Assembly (NCBI GenBank): GCA_963792675.1
Contig: CAWBWT010000006.1
Coordinates: 1-64,000, forward strand
Direction of reading: 5' to 3'
DNA: 64,000 nucleotides
DNA from: JBBROS01 sp963792675
GTDB taxonomy: Bacteria; Pseudomonadota; Alphaproteobacteria; Acetobacterales; Acetobacteraceae
The notes beneath the pieces were generated by a model. The model saw only the letters and a list, made by a program, of their open reading frames with translations. It was not told where the DNA came from and did no database searches. This document shows, piece by piece, positions 1 to 9,611 of this stretch. The translations under genes were made by a program, and so were the position numbers. Numbering within the stretch: position 1 is the stretch's first letter; the number at the start of each line of letters is the position of its first letter.

Positions 1-113
1 TTAACAGGTTGCGGAAATTCGGTTTCCCAAACCGGCTGCGAGACAATTCAATAGCCCTCAAGTTGATCTGAGGACGTTTGCGAGTGCGTGGTGCCGATTG
101 TCAGACTGCTGCA

Positions 114-1031
114 ATGTTCAGCTATATCAGCCCCGAGGGATTGGTGCCGCAAACTCACCCGTTGCGGGCCATTCGCCCGCTGGTGAACGCCGCCTTGCAG
201 CGTCTGTCGCCGCAGTTCGATAAGATCTATGCCCCGGGTGGCCGTAATTCGATCGCGCCGGAACGGTTGCTGCGGGCGCTGTTGCTGCAAGCCCTGTTCT
301 CGGTGCGCTCAGAACGTCAGCTGATGGAGCAGATCACCTACAACATGATGTTCCGCTGGTTCGTCGGGCTGTCGATGGACGCGCCGGTCTGGGACGTGAC
401 TGTGTTCACCAAGAACCGCGAGCGCCTGTTGCGGGGCGACATCGCGCGCGGCTTTTTGGCAGCGATCTTGGTGGACCCCCAGGTCAAGCCGCTGCTGTCG
501 GATGAGCATTTCTCGGTGGACGGCACCCTGATCGAAGCGTGGGCCAGCATGAAGAGCTTCCGTCCCAAGGACGGGTCGGGTGAGCCGCCAGCACCCGGTC
601 GCAACGGCGAAGTCGACTTCCGCGGCGAGCCACGCAGCAATGAGACGCATGCCTCGACCACGGATGCCGACGCGCGGCTTTATAAGAAAGCTGCCGGCCA
701 GGCTGCCAAGCTCTGCCACATCGGGCACGCGCTGATGGAGAACCGAAACGGTCTGGTGGTGGACACGTCGCTCACCAAGGCCACCGGCACCGCCGAACGC
801 GAAGCCGCCATAGCGATGATCGGCGACCTGCCCGATGACGGGCGCATCATCTTGGGCACGGACAAAGGCTACGATACGCAGGACTTCGTCGCCGAGATAC
901 GTCGGCTCGGCGTGACGCCGCATGTCACGCAGAATACCAAAGAACGCCGCTCGGCCATCGATGGCCGCACCACCCGCTATGTCGGCTGGCGTCTAGAACA
1001 AGGCGACGCCGCTTGCAGAGATCGAGATTGA
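114..1031 (+). pseudogene. IS5-family transposase, 3'-truncated
   Basis: DDE transposase of the IS5 group. The N-terminal IS5 domain is intact from the ATG at 114 (MFSYISPEG); a TTG at 78 in the same frame is a less likely start. Two acidic catalytic positions are visible, one in FSVDGTLIEAW and one in LGTDKGYD. Homology stops near base 985, after DGRTTRY. The family normally continues for about 60 residues with the segment carrying the last catalytic Glu, and that segment is missing; the reading frame then runs through unrelated codons to 1031. The element is therefore probably inactive by itself. The left end may be at or before the window start, so I cannot define its terminal inverted repeats. 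Confidence 0.85.
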
Positions 1032-1154
1032 AGATTGGGATCGAATCCTCGGCGTTCGACCGGCCTGATGGCCGCCGCCAGCTGAGTTGCGGCCCGTGTC
1101 GGGGCGGCTGCGGCTGCGCGAGTGCAGCGATAAGCCGTCCCCGCGGCTACCGCC

Positions 1155-3290
1155 TCACAGCCCGACGAGTTTGTCCGGGGTGATCGGCAGGTCTCGGACC
1201 CGGCGCCCGGTGGCATGATAGACGGCGTTGGCGATCGCTGGGCCGATCCCGCATAGCGCGATCTCGCCCAGCCCCTTGGCACCCAGCGGACCGATGTGAG
1301 GGTCTTCCTCCGCCAAGAAAACCACCTCGAGCGAGGGCGTATCGGCAAGCACCGGGACCAGATACTCGGCCAGGTTCGCATTCACGACGCGGCCGCTCCG
1401 GTTATCGACCTCGGTGTGCTCCATCAGCGCCTGGCCGATGCCCATGATAAAGCCGCCGATGGACTGGCTGCGCGCGAGGCGTGGGTTGACCACGCGGCCC
1501 ACCCCATACGCGCCTACGACGCGGCGCGTCCGCGCCTCGCCCGTGTCCGGATCGACCGTCACCTCGGCGAAGGTGGCCCCGAAGGCGCCCGGCGAGAAAT
1601 GCTTCTTCACCTCGCCGGGGTTAAAGTCGCCCTCGACCTCGATGTCCTCGCCGAGCCGGGCCGCGGCATTGAGGATGCTGTTGGCGCCGGTCCGACGCCG
1701 CACCTCCTCCTTGAGCTTGGCGCAGGTCTGCAGCACCGCGTTGCCCACGCTCGCCATGGTCATGGAGCCGCCATGCACTGGCGCCATCGGCAGGTCGCTC
1801 ATGCCGATCGCGAGGTTCACCCGGTCGACCGGCACGTCCAGCGCGTCTGCCGCAACCTGCGTCAGCGACGTCCAGGTGCCGGGCCCCATGTCGGAGGCGG
1901 CGGTCGAGACATCGATCACCCCATCCCGGGTGAGGCGGGCGCGGGCCGTAGCGGGGGAAAGGTTGGTCGGGTAGTAGGCAGAGGCCATGCCCCAGCCCAC
2001 GAGCAGCCGCCCGTCCCGCATGGAACGGGGGTCGGGACTGCGCTTGGACCAGCCGAACTGCTCGGCGGCCACACGCAGCGCCTCGCCGTGCGAGATCGAG
2101 GTGAAGGGCAGGTTCTGGTATTGGTCCTTTTCCACCAGGTTGCGCAGCCGGAACTCGACCGGGTCGATGCCGATCGCCTCCGCCAACTCGTCCATCGCGC
2201 ACTCCAGCGCAAACAGCCCCGTGGTCTCGCCGGGCGCGCGCATCGCGTTCGGGGTGCCGATATGCCGCTTGGCGAGCTTGTATTGCGTTTCGACGTTCGG
2301 GCATTGATGGACCACGCGGACCGGGCGCGGGGTCGCCTCGACGTAGCTCTCGTGTGTGGAGGTTTCGCCGATCATCTCATGGATGATGGCCGTGAGCTTG
2401 CCGTCCTTACTGGCGCCCATCTGCATGCGCTGCCGGGTCCAGGGGCGGGCACCGCAGTTCTGGTAGTACTCGCGGCGGGACAGCTCGATCTTGACCGGGC
2501 GGCCGATCACGCGCGCGGCCATCGCGGCGAGGTAGGTATGGGTCCAGACGCGCAGGGCGGAGCCGAACGCGCCGCCGACGAACGGGGAGATCACGTGAAC
2601 ATTCGCCGGGTCGATGCCGAAGGCGCAGGCGACGGCCTTAGCGCAGTTCTGCGTCCACTGCGTCTTGTCCCATAGCGTGAGCTGGTCGCCGTCCCAGGAC
2701 GCCGTGCAGGTGTGCGGCTCCATCGGGTTCTGGGTCTGCCGCGGCATGACGTAGGTGTGGTCGATCCGGACCTCGGCCTGGGCATAGGCGCCCTCGGGAT
2801 CGCCGCGCTTGGTGATGGCGGGGCCGGCCTGCGAATCGACCTCGTCCTCCTCGAGCAGCTTGGCATCGCGGACCGCTTGCTCGATGTCGGTGACGGCGTT
2901 GCTTTCCTCGTACTCGACCCGCACCAGCCGCGCCGCATGGTCGGCGGCTTCGGGGCTTTCCGCGACGGCCAGTGCGATATGCTGTCCCTGGTGGTACACG
3001 CGGTCGGTGTTCAGCACGCGCACCAGGCCGCCCGCATTCGGGTCCACCTGCTCGCGGTGCTCGTGCCATGGCAGCTTCGGCATGTCCGCCTGGGTGAGGA
3101 TGCGCAGCACGCCCGGGACCTGTTCGGCGGCGGCGGCATCGATGCGCAGGATGCGGCCGGCAGCGATCGTGCTCTGCACGGGCACGCCCCAAACCATGCC
3201 CGGCGGATGGAACTCCGCGGCATAGGTGGCCCCGCCCGTGACCTTGGCGCGGCCGTCGACGCGGGGGATCGGCTTGCCGATGACGCTCAT
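1155..3290 (-). CDS. Xanthine dehydrogenase-family molybdopterin-binding subunit
   Basis: Large catalytic subunit (711 aa) of a three-subunit Mo-hydroxylase of the PaoC/YagR and xanthine/aldehyde dehydrogenase type, which hydroxylates aldehydes or N-heterocycles with water. It starts MSVIGKPIPRVDG, the usual N-terminus of the family. The C-terminal GPLGAKGLGE motif near residue 668 holds the conserved active-site Glu. The length fits the short 700-750 aa class rather than the 1300 aa fused eukaryotic enzyme. Its ATG overlaps the stop of the FAD subunit (ATGA), showing an operon ordered FeS-FAD-Mo. An upstream in-frame extension to 3572 overlaps the FAD gene and is not real. The substrate cannot be read from sequence. 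The cofactor would be molybdopterin cytosine dinucleotide by family precedent. Confidence 0.9.
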   Translation of the reverse strand: MSVIGKPIPRVDGRAKVTGGATYAAEFHPPGMVWGVPVQSTIAAGRILRIDAAAAEQVPGVLRILTQADMPKLPWHEHREQVDPNAGGLVRVLNTDRVYHQGQHIALAVAESPEAADHAARLVRVEYEESNAVTDIEQAVRDAKLLEEDEVDSQAGPAITKRGDPEGAYAQAEVRIDHTYVMPRQTQNPMEPHTCTASWDGDQLTLWDKTQWTQNCAKAVACAFGIDPANVHVISPFVGGAFGSALRVWTHTYLAAMAARVIGRPVKIELSRREYYQNCGARPWTRQRMQMGASKDGKLTAIIHEMIGETSTHESYVEATPRPVRVVHQCPNVETQYKLAKRHIGTPNAMRAPGETTGLFALECAMDELAEAIGIDPVEFRLRNLVEKDQYQNLPFTSISHGEALRVAAEQFGWSKRSPDPRSMRDGRLLVGWGMASAYYPTNLSPATARARLTRDGVIDVSTAASDMGPGTWTSLTQVAADALDVPVDRVNLAIGMSDLPMAPVHGGSMTMASVGNAVLQTCAKLKEEVRRRTGANSILNAAARLGEDIEVEGDFNPGEVKKHFSPGAFGATFAEVTVDPDTGEARTRRVVGAYGVGRVVNPRLARSQSIGGFIMGIGQALMEHTEVDNRSGRVVNANLAEYLVPVLADTPSLEVVFLAEEDPHIGPLGAKGLGEIALCGIGPAIANAVYHATGRRVRDLPITPDKLVGL

Positions 3291-4268
3291 GCTCGGGCTC
3301 CAGCTTTGGTGGCCGCGAGTTCGATCGCGCGGGCGAGCACGCGCGGCATCTGCGCGATCTTGAAGTCGTTCTTGCCCCAGCCGCGGGCGCCCTCGGCGGC
3401 GCGGGCGGCGGCCCTGGCGATCGGCTCCAGCTCCGGCGGCGCGTCGATCAGGGCTTCCTCGACCTGACGCATCCGCCACGGCTTCGTGCCGACGCCGCCC
3501 ATCGCGACGCGGGCTTCGGCGATGCGGCCACCTTGGATCTCGAGCCCGACGGCGGCGGACAGCAGCGACCATTCGAACGCGGCGCGGTCACGGACCTTCA
3601 GATAGATCGAGTTGGCAGCGGCGGCATCGAGCGGGATCTCGATGGCGGTGATGATCTCGGCCGTTTTCAGCGTGGTCTCGTGCTTGGGGTCGTCGTCGTA
3701 GCTGCGGTGCAGATCGGCCAGCGGGATGTGGCGGACACCTTCCGGCCCGTCCAGCGCCAGCTCGGCCCGCAGTGCCAGCAACGCCACCGCCAGGTCGGAC
3801 GGGTTGCTCGCAATGCACTGCTCGGACGTGCCGAGTACGGCGAGGAGGCGATTCTCGCCGCCGATCGCGGCGCAGCCGGAGCCGGGAATTCGCTTGTTGC
3901 AGCGGGGATTGCCGGCGTCCCGGTAATAGCCGCAGCGGGTGCGCTGCAGCAGGTTGCCGCCCATCGTCGCGAGATTGCGGACCTGCGGGCTGGCACTTTC
4001 CAGCAGTGCCTCGGTGACCGCGGCGCCGCCTCGGCGAGCGGCGCGTAGGTGGCCGCCTCCTCCATCGTGGTGCCGGCGTCGATCCGGGCGCGAGCGTGCT
4101 CGACCAGCATGCCGCTCGGGACGATCCCCGTGAGGTCGATCAGGCGGCTCGGGTTGCGACGCCCTCCTGCAGCAGCTGGATCATGTCGGTGCCGCCGGCG
4201 ATGAACTCGGCGCCGCCGTGGAACGCCTCGCGCAGAGTCGCGGGACGCTCGAGCGTGAACGGCATCAT
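3287..4268 (-). pseudogene. FAD-binding subunit of Mo-hydroxylase, frameshifted
   Basis: Middle gene of the Mo-hydroxylase operon, which passes electrons between the FeS and Mo subunits through FAD. Three frames must be joined. Frame one, from the ATG at 4268, gives MMPFTLERP and FIAGGTDMIQLLQEG. A second frame gives LVEHARARIDAGTTMEEAATYAPL. A third gives TMGGNLLQRTRCGYYRD and continues to the normal C-terminus. The breaks lie near 4140-4110 and 4035-4015. FAD-binding motifs IAGGTD and TMGGNLLQ are both preserved once the frames are joined, which favours sequencing indels over decay. Start and stop each overlap the neighbouring gene by an ATGA, as expected for a translationally coupled trio. 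If the indels are real, the enzyme would lack its FAD subunit. Confidence 0.85.
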
Positions 4269-4807
4269 GGTGCGGCCACCTCGGCCGAAACGTTCGGGAC
4301 CCGGCCGGTGGCGACCTGCTCGGCCGCTTGGCGGATCGCCGCGATGATGTTGGCGTGGGCGCCGCAGCGGCAAAGATTGCCGCTCATGTGGCGGCGAATC
4401 TCGGCCTCATCGTCGCCACGGCCCTCGTCGATCAGCGCCACCGCGGACATGATCTGCCCGGGGGTGCAGTAACCGCATTGAAAGGCGTCGTGGTCGATGA
4501 AGGCCTGCTGCACCGGGTGAAGCTGCCCGTTTTGCTCGAGCCCTTCGATGGTGACGATGTCGCTGCCGCCCGCGCGGACGGCGAGGACGAGACAGGAATT
4601 CACGCGCTTGCCGTTCATCAGCACGGTGCAGGCGCCGCACTGCCCGAGGCCGCATCCCTTCTTGGAGCCGGTGAGGTCGAGGTGTTCACGCAACGCGCCA
4701 AGGAGGGTGACCTCGGGCCCCACGCGCAACGTCCGGGCTTCGCCATTCACTTGAAGCGTGATGGGCAAAGCATTCTGTCCCTGAGTGTCGCCATTCGGCA
4801 CGGCCAT
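4265..4807 (-). CDS. 2Fe-2S subunit of Mo-hydroxylase
   Basis: Small iron-sulfur subunit (180 aa) of the PaoA/YagT and CoxS type, first gene of the Mo-hydroxylase operon. The N-terminal plant-type ferredoxin domain has GCGLGQCGACTV; the C-terminal helical domain has FQCGYCTPGQ and NLCRCGAH, so ligands for both 2Fe-2S clusters are present. I chose the ATG at 4807 because AAGGAGA lies about 8 bases before it; the frame stays open upstream to 5188, but that part has no family similarity. No Tat signal is apparent, so the complex is probably cytoplasmic. Its TGA overlaps the FAD-subunit ATG. Confidence 0.92.
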   Translation of the reverse strand: MAVPNGDTQGQNALPITLQVNGEARTLRVGPEVTLLGALREHLDLTGSKKGCGLGQCGACTVLMNGKRVNSCLVLAVRAGGSDIVTIEGLEQNGQLHPVQQAFIDHDAFQCGYCTPGQIMSAVALIDEGRGDDEAEIRRHMSGNLCRCGAHANIIAAIRQAAEQVATGRVPNVSAEVAAP

Positions 4808-4848
4808 CGATGCTCTCCTTCTCGCTCCGCCGAGGGATACGGCTGTCG

Positions 4849-4871
4849 GCGAGAGCTGTTGCAGCTCTCGC
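4849..4871. promoter_or_regulatory. Perfect 10-bp inverted repeat upstream of Mo-hydroxylase operon
   Basis: Arms GCGAGAGCTG and CAGCTCTCGC flank a 3-base loop, about 42 bases before the FeS-subunit start. It could be a dyad operator or a hairpin in the mRNA leader. No regulator gene lies adjacent, so the role is inference only. Confidence 0.4.
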
Positions 4872-5093
4872 AGGCTTTTGACCTCGAACATGATCGATGC
4901 GCACGTCCTCGCCAGCGCTGCCACGCGGACGGACCCTGCTTCAAACCCCCTCCAACCGTGCTCTCGCCCGATCAGCCGAAGGGTGAGCCCGTCCGATGAG
5001 CAGCTGACACTCGCGGCCGCAGCACGCCGGCGCGCAATGCCCGGGCCGAGGCGAGCTGCAACGCGTCGCCTCGGCTCGAACCGGGCCGGTTGC

Positions 5094-6587
5094 TCACCGG
5101 GCCGCTTCGGACGCCGTTTGCGGATGCGCCGGGAATGCCGGGCGGGGCGGCACCGCGGCGCCAGCCTGGGACAGGGGCGGAGCGACATCCTCGAGGCTGC
5201 GGCGCTGGCAATCGATCCCGAGTAGCAGCTGGACTAACCCGCCGCCGACCATCAGCACGCCGCCGAGCAGGTAGCCGTAGAAGATCGCCTCGCGTGAGCC
5301 GCTCTCGATCAGCCGGCCGAAGATGGCCGGGCCGGACACGCCGCCGAGCGCGGTGCCGAATGCGTAGAAGATGGCGATGGCGACGGCGCGGACCTCGAGC
5401 GGGAACACTTCGCCCACGGTGAGGTAGGCCGAGCTGGCCGCCGCCGAGGCGAAGAAGAAGATCACCGTCCACGCCGCGGTCTGCTGCACCGCGTCGAGGA
5501 TGCCGATCGAGAACAGCCATCCGGTGATGATCAGCAGCACGCCGGATAGGATGTAGGTGCCGGCGATCATGGTCTTGCGGCCAAGGCTATCGAACAGGTG
5601 GCCCAGCAGCAGCGGGCCCGCGAAATTGCCCGCGGCGAAGGGCAGGATGAACAGCCCGATCCGGCCCGATGGGATGTCGTAGAACTTGGTCAGGATCAGG
5701 GCGTAGGTGAAGAAGATAGCGTTGTAGCAGAACGCCTGCGCCGTCATCAGCGCCACGCCCACGACGGTGCGGCGGCGGTAGATGGTGAACAGGGATCGGA
5801 CCCCCTCCCAGAACCACGCGCCGGTATCCTGGTGCAGCCGGATCCGCTTGTCGGGCGGAATGGGCGGCAGCGGCCCCGCGGTCGTGGACACGGTTCGCTC
5901 GATACCGGCCATCACCGCCTCGGCGGCGTCGAGGCGGCCATGGGTCATCAGCCAGCGCGGGCTTTCGGGGATCCAGCGCCGGACCAGCAGCGCGATGAAG
6001 CCGATGAGGCCGCCGATCAGGAAAGCGGCGCGCCAGCCATAGGCCTGGTCCATCAGCGCCGGATCCAGCACGAGCAACGCGCCGCCGGCGCCGAGGGCGG
6101 CGCCGACCCAGAAGCTGCCGTTGATGACAAGGTCGGTGAAGCCGCGGCGGCGGGCCGGGATCAGCTCCTGGATGGTGGCGTTGACGGCCGAGTACTCGCC
6201 GCCAATTCCGGCCCCGGCGATCATGCGGAACAGTGCGAAGCTCCAGAAATTCCAGGCAAAGCCGCTGGCGATGGTCGCGAGCAGGTAGGTCAGCACGGTG
6301 GCGGTGAACATCGCCTTGCGTCCAACCCGGTCGGTCAGCCAGCCGAAGCCGAGCGCGCCCACGACCGCGCCGATCAGGTAGCAGCTCGCGGAGTAGCCGA
6401 TCTGCGCGTCGGACAGGAGCATGGAGCTCTCTTTCAGCGCACCGGAGAGCGAGCCCACGAGGGTCACTTCCAGGCCGTCGAGGATCCAGGTGATCCCGAG
6501 CGCGGACACGACGAGCCAATGGAACCGCGTCCAAGGCAGGCGATCGAGCCGTGCCGGAATGTCGGTCTCGAATACCGCTTGGTTCAT
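5094..6587 (-). CDS. MFS transporter, sugar/aromatic acid-type
   Basis: Twelve-helix major facilitator transporter (497 aa), inner membrane. The MFS signature GWLTDRVGRKAMF lies between helices 2 and 3, and PESPRWLM in the central loop is typical of the sugar-porter and metabolite:H+ symporter families. A charged loop after PESPRWLM separates the two six-helix halves. The last 50 or so residues are a Pro/Ala-rich cytoplasmic tail. It starts MNQAVFETDIPARLDRL with no better internal start. It follows the Mo-hydroxylase operon on the same strand and might import that enzyme's substrate, but the 286-base gap and lack of shared signals make this weak inference. Confidence 0.85.
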   Translation of the reverse strand: MNQAVFETDIPARLDRLPWTRFHWLVVSALGITWILDGLEVTLVGSLSGALKESSMLLSDAQIGYSASCYLIGAVVGALGFGWLTDRVGRKAMFTATVLTYLLATIASGFAWNFWSFALFRMIAGAGIGGEYSAVNATIQELIPARRRGFTDLVINGSFWVGAALGAGGALLVLDPALMDQAYGWRAAFLIGGLIGFIALLVRRWIPESPRWLMTHGRLDAAEAVMAGIERTVSTTAGPLPPIPPDKRIRLHQDTGAWFWEGVRSLFTIYRRRTVVGVALMTAQAFCYNAIFFTYALILTKFYDIPSGRIGLFILPFAAGNFAGPLLLGHLFDSLGRKTMIAGTYILSGVLLIITGWLFSIGILDAVQQTAAWTVIFFFASAAASSAYLTVGEVFPLEVRAVAIAIFYAFGTALGGVSGPAIFGRLIESGSREAIFYGYLLGGVLMVGGGLVQLLLGIDCQRRSLEDVAPPLSQAGAAVPPRPAFPAHPQTASEAAR

Positions 6588-7134
6588 GGCAGCGCCTCCC
6601 GATCCACTGGGTCCCGCTGGATCCGTTTCCGCGGGACCGCAATCATTGTTGCCCCGCCGTTCGGCGAGGGCGCCAGTCCCGTCGCGGCCGCCCGGTCAGC
6701 GCCGCCGCTCATCGCCGGGACGGCAGCCTCCCTTGTATCCGCCCGACGAGAAGGACGGCCGAAGTTGCGGGGACGGGGGCGGCACGCCCGAGCGTCCGGA
6801 GCGACGGCGAGCTGCATCTGGCCATGATCGTTCGCTCTCCCCGAATTTCGGATGCGTTCTTGCTTGCTTCAGCAGTGTGAACCGCTTGGGCGACGGAGGT
6901 AAAGCGGGGGGCTCGGATGCTGGCGTGGACCACTGGACGTCCCCCGGCCGCCCAGGGCGTGCCGACCGAGCTGCGACGGCTTGTCAAGCGCGACCGTGCA
7001 GCGTGGCGCGGCACACGGATCGGTTCGTATCGTCGCGACTGATCCTCGCCGCTTACGACGGAAGGCCTTGCGAGCGTTCGTTCACGAGCTCGCCTTGGAA
7101 TTACCTCGGCCCTGACGTTGCCTTCAGTGCGCGG
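6588..7134. other. Intergenic region, no gene recognised
   Basis: This 547-base gap lies between the MFS start and the GGDEF-EAL stop, both minus strand. Short reading frames on both strands resemble no known family and have the composition of non-coding high-GC DNA. Promoter elements for the MFS gene should lie at its right-hand neighbour side, but I see no convincing -35/-10 pair, RNA gene or terminator. Confidence 0.5.
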
Positions 7135-9291
7135 TCACACGCCCTCGGTCATCAACTGCTTCTCGCGCCGATGCGTCCGTCCGGCCGGTCTTGCCACCAG
7201 GCATAGCGGCAGCGTGGAGCGCGAGCTGTCCGTCCAACGCCGGCGCGCGCGCCGGATGGCGTCCCGCCCGAGCGCGCCCGGATCGGCCGCAACCTTGCGC
7301 GCCTCACCCCAGGCTTCTGCTGGCATCACCATCAGCTTCCCCGCCAGCAGCGCGGCTACGCTCTCCGCCGGAACCGGCCGGCTGAACAGGTAGCCCTGCA
7401 CCTGGTTGCAGCCGTGCGCCTGGATCACGTCGAACTGCGCCAACGTTTCTACGCCCTCGGCCGTGGTGGCGATCCCGAGGTTTTCGCCGATGTTCGTCAC
7501 GGCGCGCACGATGGCCTTGCAGTCCGCCCTGGTCTCGATGTCCTGCACGAACGAGCGGTCGATCTTGATCTTGTCGAACGGGAATTTCCGCAGGTAGTTC
7601 AGCGACGAATACCCGGTGCCGAAATCATCGAGCACAATCCGCACGCCTGCCGCCCTGAGCGTTTGCAGCACCTCCAGCGTGGCGTCCGTGTCGGTGATGA
7701 GCGCGGTCTCGGTGATCTCCAGCTCTAGGCGGTCGGGGGTGAGGCCGCTGGTGGCCAAAGCGTTTGTCACGGTGGCGACCAGCCCGGTGCCCTTGAACTC
7801 GGCCGCCGAGAGGTTGACGGCGATCCGGACCGAACTGGGCCACCCGGCGGCGTCCTTGCACGCTTGATGCAGCACCCAGGCGCCGATCTGGGCGATGAGA
7901 CCGGTCTCTTCGGCGAGCGGGATGAACTCGCCCGGGCGGACGAGGCCTTGCTCGGGATGACGCCAGCGGATGAGCGCCTCCATCGCGTTGACCGTCCCGG
8001 TCGGCACATCGACCAACGGTTGGTAGTGCAGCTCGAACTCGTTCATCGCGATGGCCCGGCGCAGATCGAGCTCCAGGGTTCGACGCGCGCGCAGTTCGAG
8101 GTCCATTTCCGGCTTGAAGAAGCGGGCGGTGCCGCGGCCCTCGGCCTTGGCCCGGTAGAGTGCCATGTCGGCCATCTTGAGCAGGACGTCGGCTTGGGTG
8201 GTGTCGCCCGGCGCGAACGCCACGCCGACGCTCGTGCCGATGACGATCCGGTGCTCGCCCAGTTCGAACGGTTCGGTCAGCGCAGCAACGACCCGGTGCG
8301 CTAATGAGCCCGCCTCGTCCAGGCTCGCGATCGGCGTTTGGATGATGGCGAACTCGTCGCCGCCCAACCTGGCCACGGTGTCGGAGCGGCGAACGCATTG
8401 ACGCAGGCGGTCGGCGACGGCGCGCAGCAAGGCGTCGCCGACCGGGTGGCCGAGCGTGTCGTTGACTTGCTTGAACCGGTCGAGGTCGAGGCAGAGCATC
8501 GCCATGCTGCTGCCGTCCCGCCGCGCCCGCGCCAGGTCCTCCTCGAGCCGCTCGGCCAGGAAGCCGCGATTGGCGAGCCCGGTCAGCCGGTCGTGCAGCG
8601 CAAGATGCTGCGCCTGCTCGCGCGAGCTGGCCAGGGCCGAGGTGATGCGGTGGGCAATCCTGACCGCGTTCAGCGTGATCATTGCCAGCAGTGCGATCCC
8701 GCCGAGCAGGGAGCCGATGATCATCCGCCGCGCATCCTTGGCGGTCCGCAATGCCCCTTCGCGTACTTCCGTCACGCGGTCGTGGACGATGTCGCGCACC
8801 TGGTCCATCAGCTCTTCGAGCGCGGTGAAGCTGCGGCGGAACAACTCGAAGTTGGCGGAGCCGGCCGCCGGGTCGGTGAGGGCCAGCTCGACGGCGGTTT
8901 GGCTGGCCGACACGAAATCCGGCAGCAGCACGGCGATCTGCTCGTAGCGTTGATGCAGCTCCGGGCTCATCGGCAGCTGCCGGTTCTCTGCGATGCCTGC
9001 CAGGAAGGTGTCGATATGGTGGTGCAGCTCGGTCCGGATGGCATCGCTGCCTTCACGATTGGTTCCGATCGCGTTCTGCAATGCCCGCAAGACGTCGGTG
9101 CGCGCCAAGTCCATGAACGCGTCGGCGCTGCTGTGATTTTTGAGCGCTTGCTCGAGCACGACGACGCGCCGGCGGGCGTCGAGCTGCTGCTGCATGCCGA
9201 GCAGGCCGAAACCCGCGAGGCACAACGCCATCACGATGCTTGCCGCGCCGAGGCTCAGAATGACCGCGCGAATGGACCAGGTCGATTTCAT
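7135..9291 (-). CDS. Membrane GGDEF-EAL cyclic-di-GMP signalling protein
   Basis: Bifunctional c-di-GMP protein, 718 aa. It has an N-terminal membrane helix (about residues 8-30), a roughly 160-residue periplasmic helical sensor region, and a second helix (IGSLLGGIALLAMITL). The GGDEF domain has an intact RLGGDEFAI near residue 310. The EAL domain has MEALIRWRHP near 435, ETALITDTD, LDDFGTGYSSLNYL near 555, and TTAEGVET. Both synthesis and hydrolysis signatures look complete, so which activity dominates cannot be told. It stands alone with gaps of over 300 bases on both sides, so is probably monocistronic. The bound signal is unknown. Confidence 0.93.
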   Translation of the reverse strand: MKSTWSIRAVILSLGAASIVMALCLAGFGLLGMQQQLDARRRVVVLEQALKNHSSADAFMDLARTDVLRALQNAIGTNREGSDAIRTELHHHIDTFLAGIAENRQLPMSPELHQRYEQIAVLLPDFVSASQTAVELALTDPAAGSANFELFRRSFTALEELMDQVRDIVHDRVTEVREGALRTAKDARRMIIGSLLGGIALLAMITLNAVRIAHRITSALASSREQAQHLALHDRLTGLANRGFLAERLEEDLARARRDGSSMAMLCLDLDRFKQVNDTLGHPVGDALLRAVADRLRQCVRRSDTVARLGGDEFAIIQTPIASLDEAGSLAHRVVAALTEPFELGEHRIVIGTSVGVAFAPGDTTQADVLLKMADMALYRAKAEGRGTARFFKPEMDLELRARRTLELDLRRAIAMNEFELHYQPLVDVPTGTVNAMEALIRWRHPEQGLVRPGEFIPLAEETGLIAQIGAWVLHQACKDAAGWPSSVRIAVNLSAAEFKGTGLVATVTNALATSGLTPDRLELEITETALITDTDATLEVLQTLRAAGVRIVLDDFGTGYSSLNYLRKFPFDKIKIDRSFVQDIETRADCKAIVRAVTNIGENLGIATTAEGVETLAQFDVIQAHGCNQVQGYLFSRPVPAESVAALLAGKLMVMPAEAWGEARKVAADPGALGRDAIRRARRRWTDSSRSTLPLCLVARPAGRTHRREKQLMTEGV

Positions 9292-9611
9292 GACGGATCC
9301 AATGCCCGAACTTCGTTAAAAACTTGCAAAGACAACCTGGAACAACACTCGGCCATTGACTAAGCGCCGCGTCCGCTCGGACCGCGGCGTCCGCAGAAGA
9401 ACTGTGCCCGAGTTGCCGAGCTATACAGGCGAAACCTCCACGTCAAACAAATGCAACGAGCTAGCCGCCAATCCGAACGGGGACAGACATGTTGACGGTC
9501 GATATGCTCATTACGGCTGCGCCGAAAGTATCGATCTGTTAGTCTTTGTTCCACCATGCTGTCGAAGTTGCGTTGCTCCGGTCCGAAGTCTGGAGCGGTC
9601 CCGTTGCAGTG
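9292..9611. other. Intergenic region with a GC-rich hairpin
   Basis: This 320-base gap lies between the GGDEF-EAL start and the ABC-CPBP stop. A strong imperfect hairpin at 9365-9389 (CGCCGCGTCCG pairing with CGGACCGCGGCG, one bulge) could end transcription of the exporter operon entering from the right. The stretch 9420-9545 is less GC-rich than its surroundings. I recognise no gene. Confidence 0.45.

Noticed and set aside
6709..7014. 101-codon minus-strand frame in the intergenic gap
   Set aside because: No domain, poor ribosome site and composition like neighbouring non-coding sequence.
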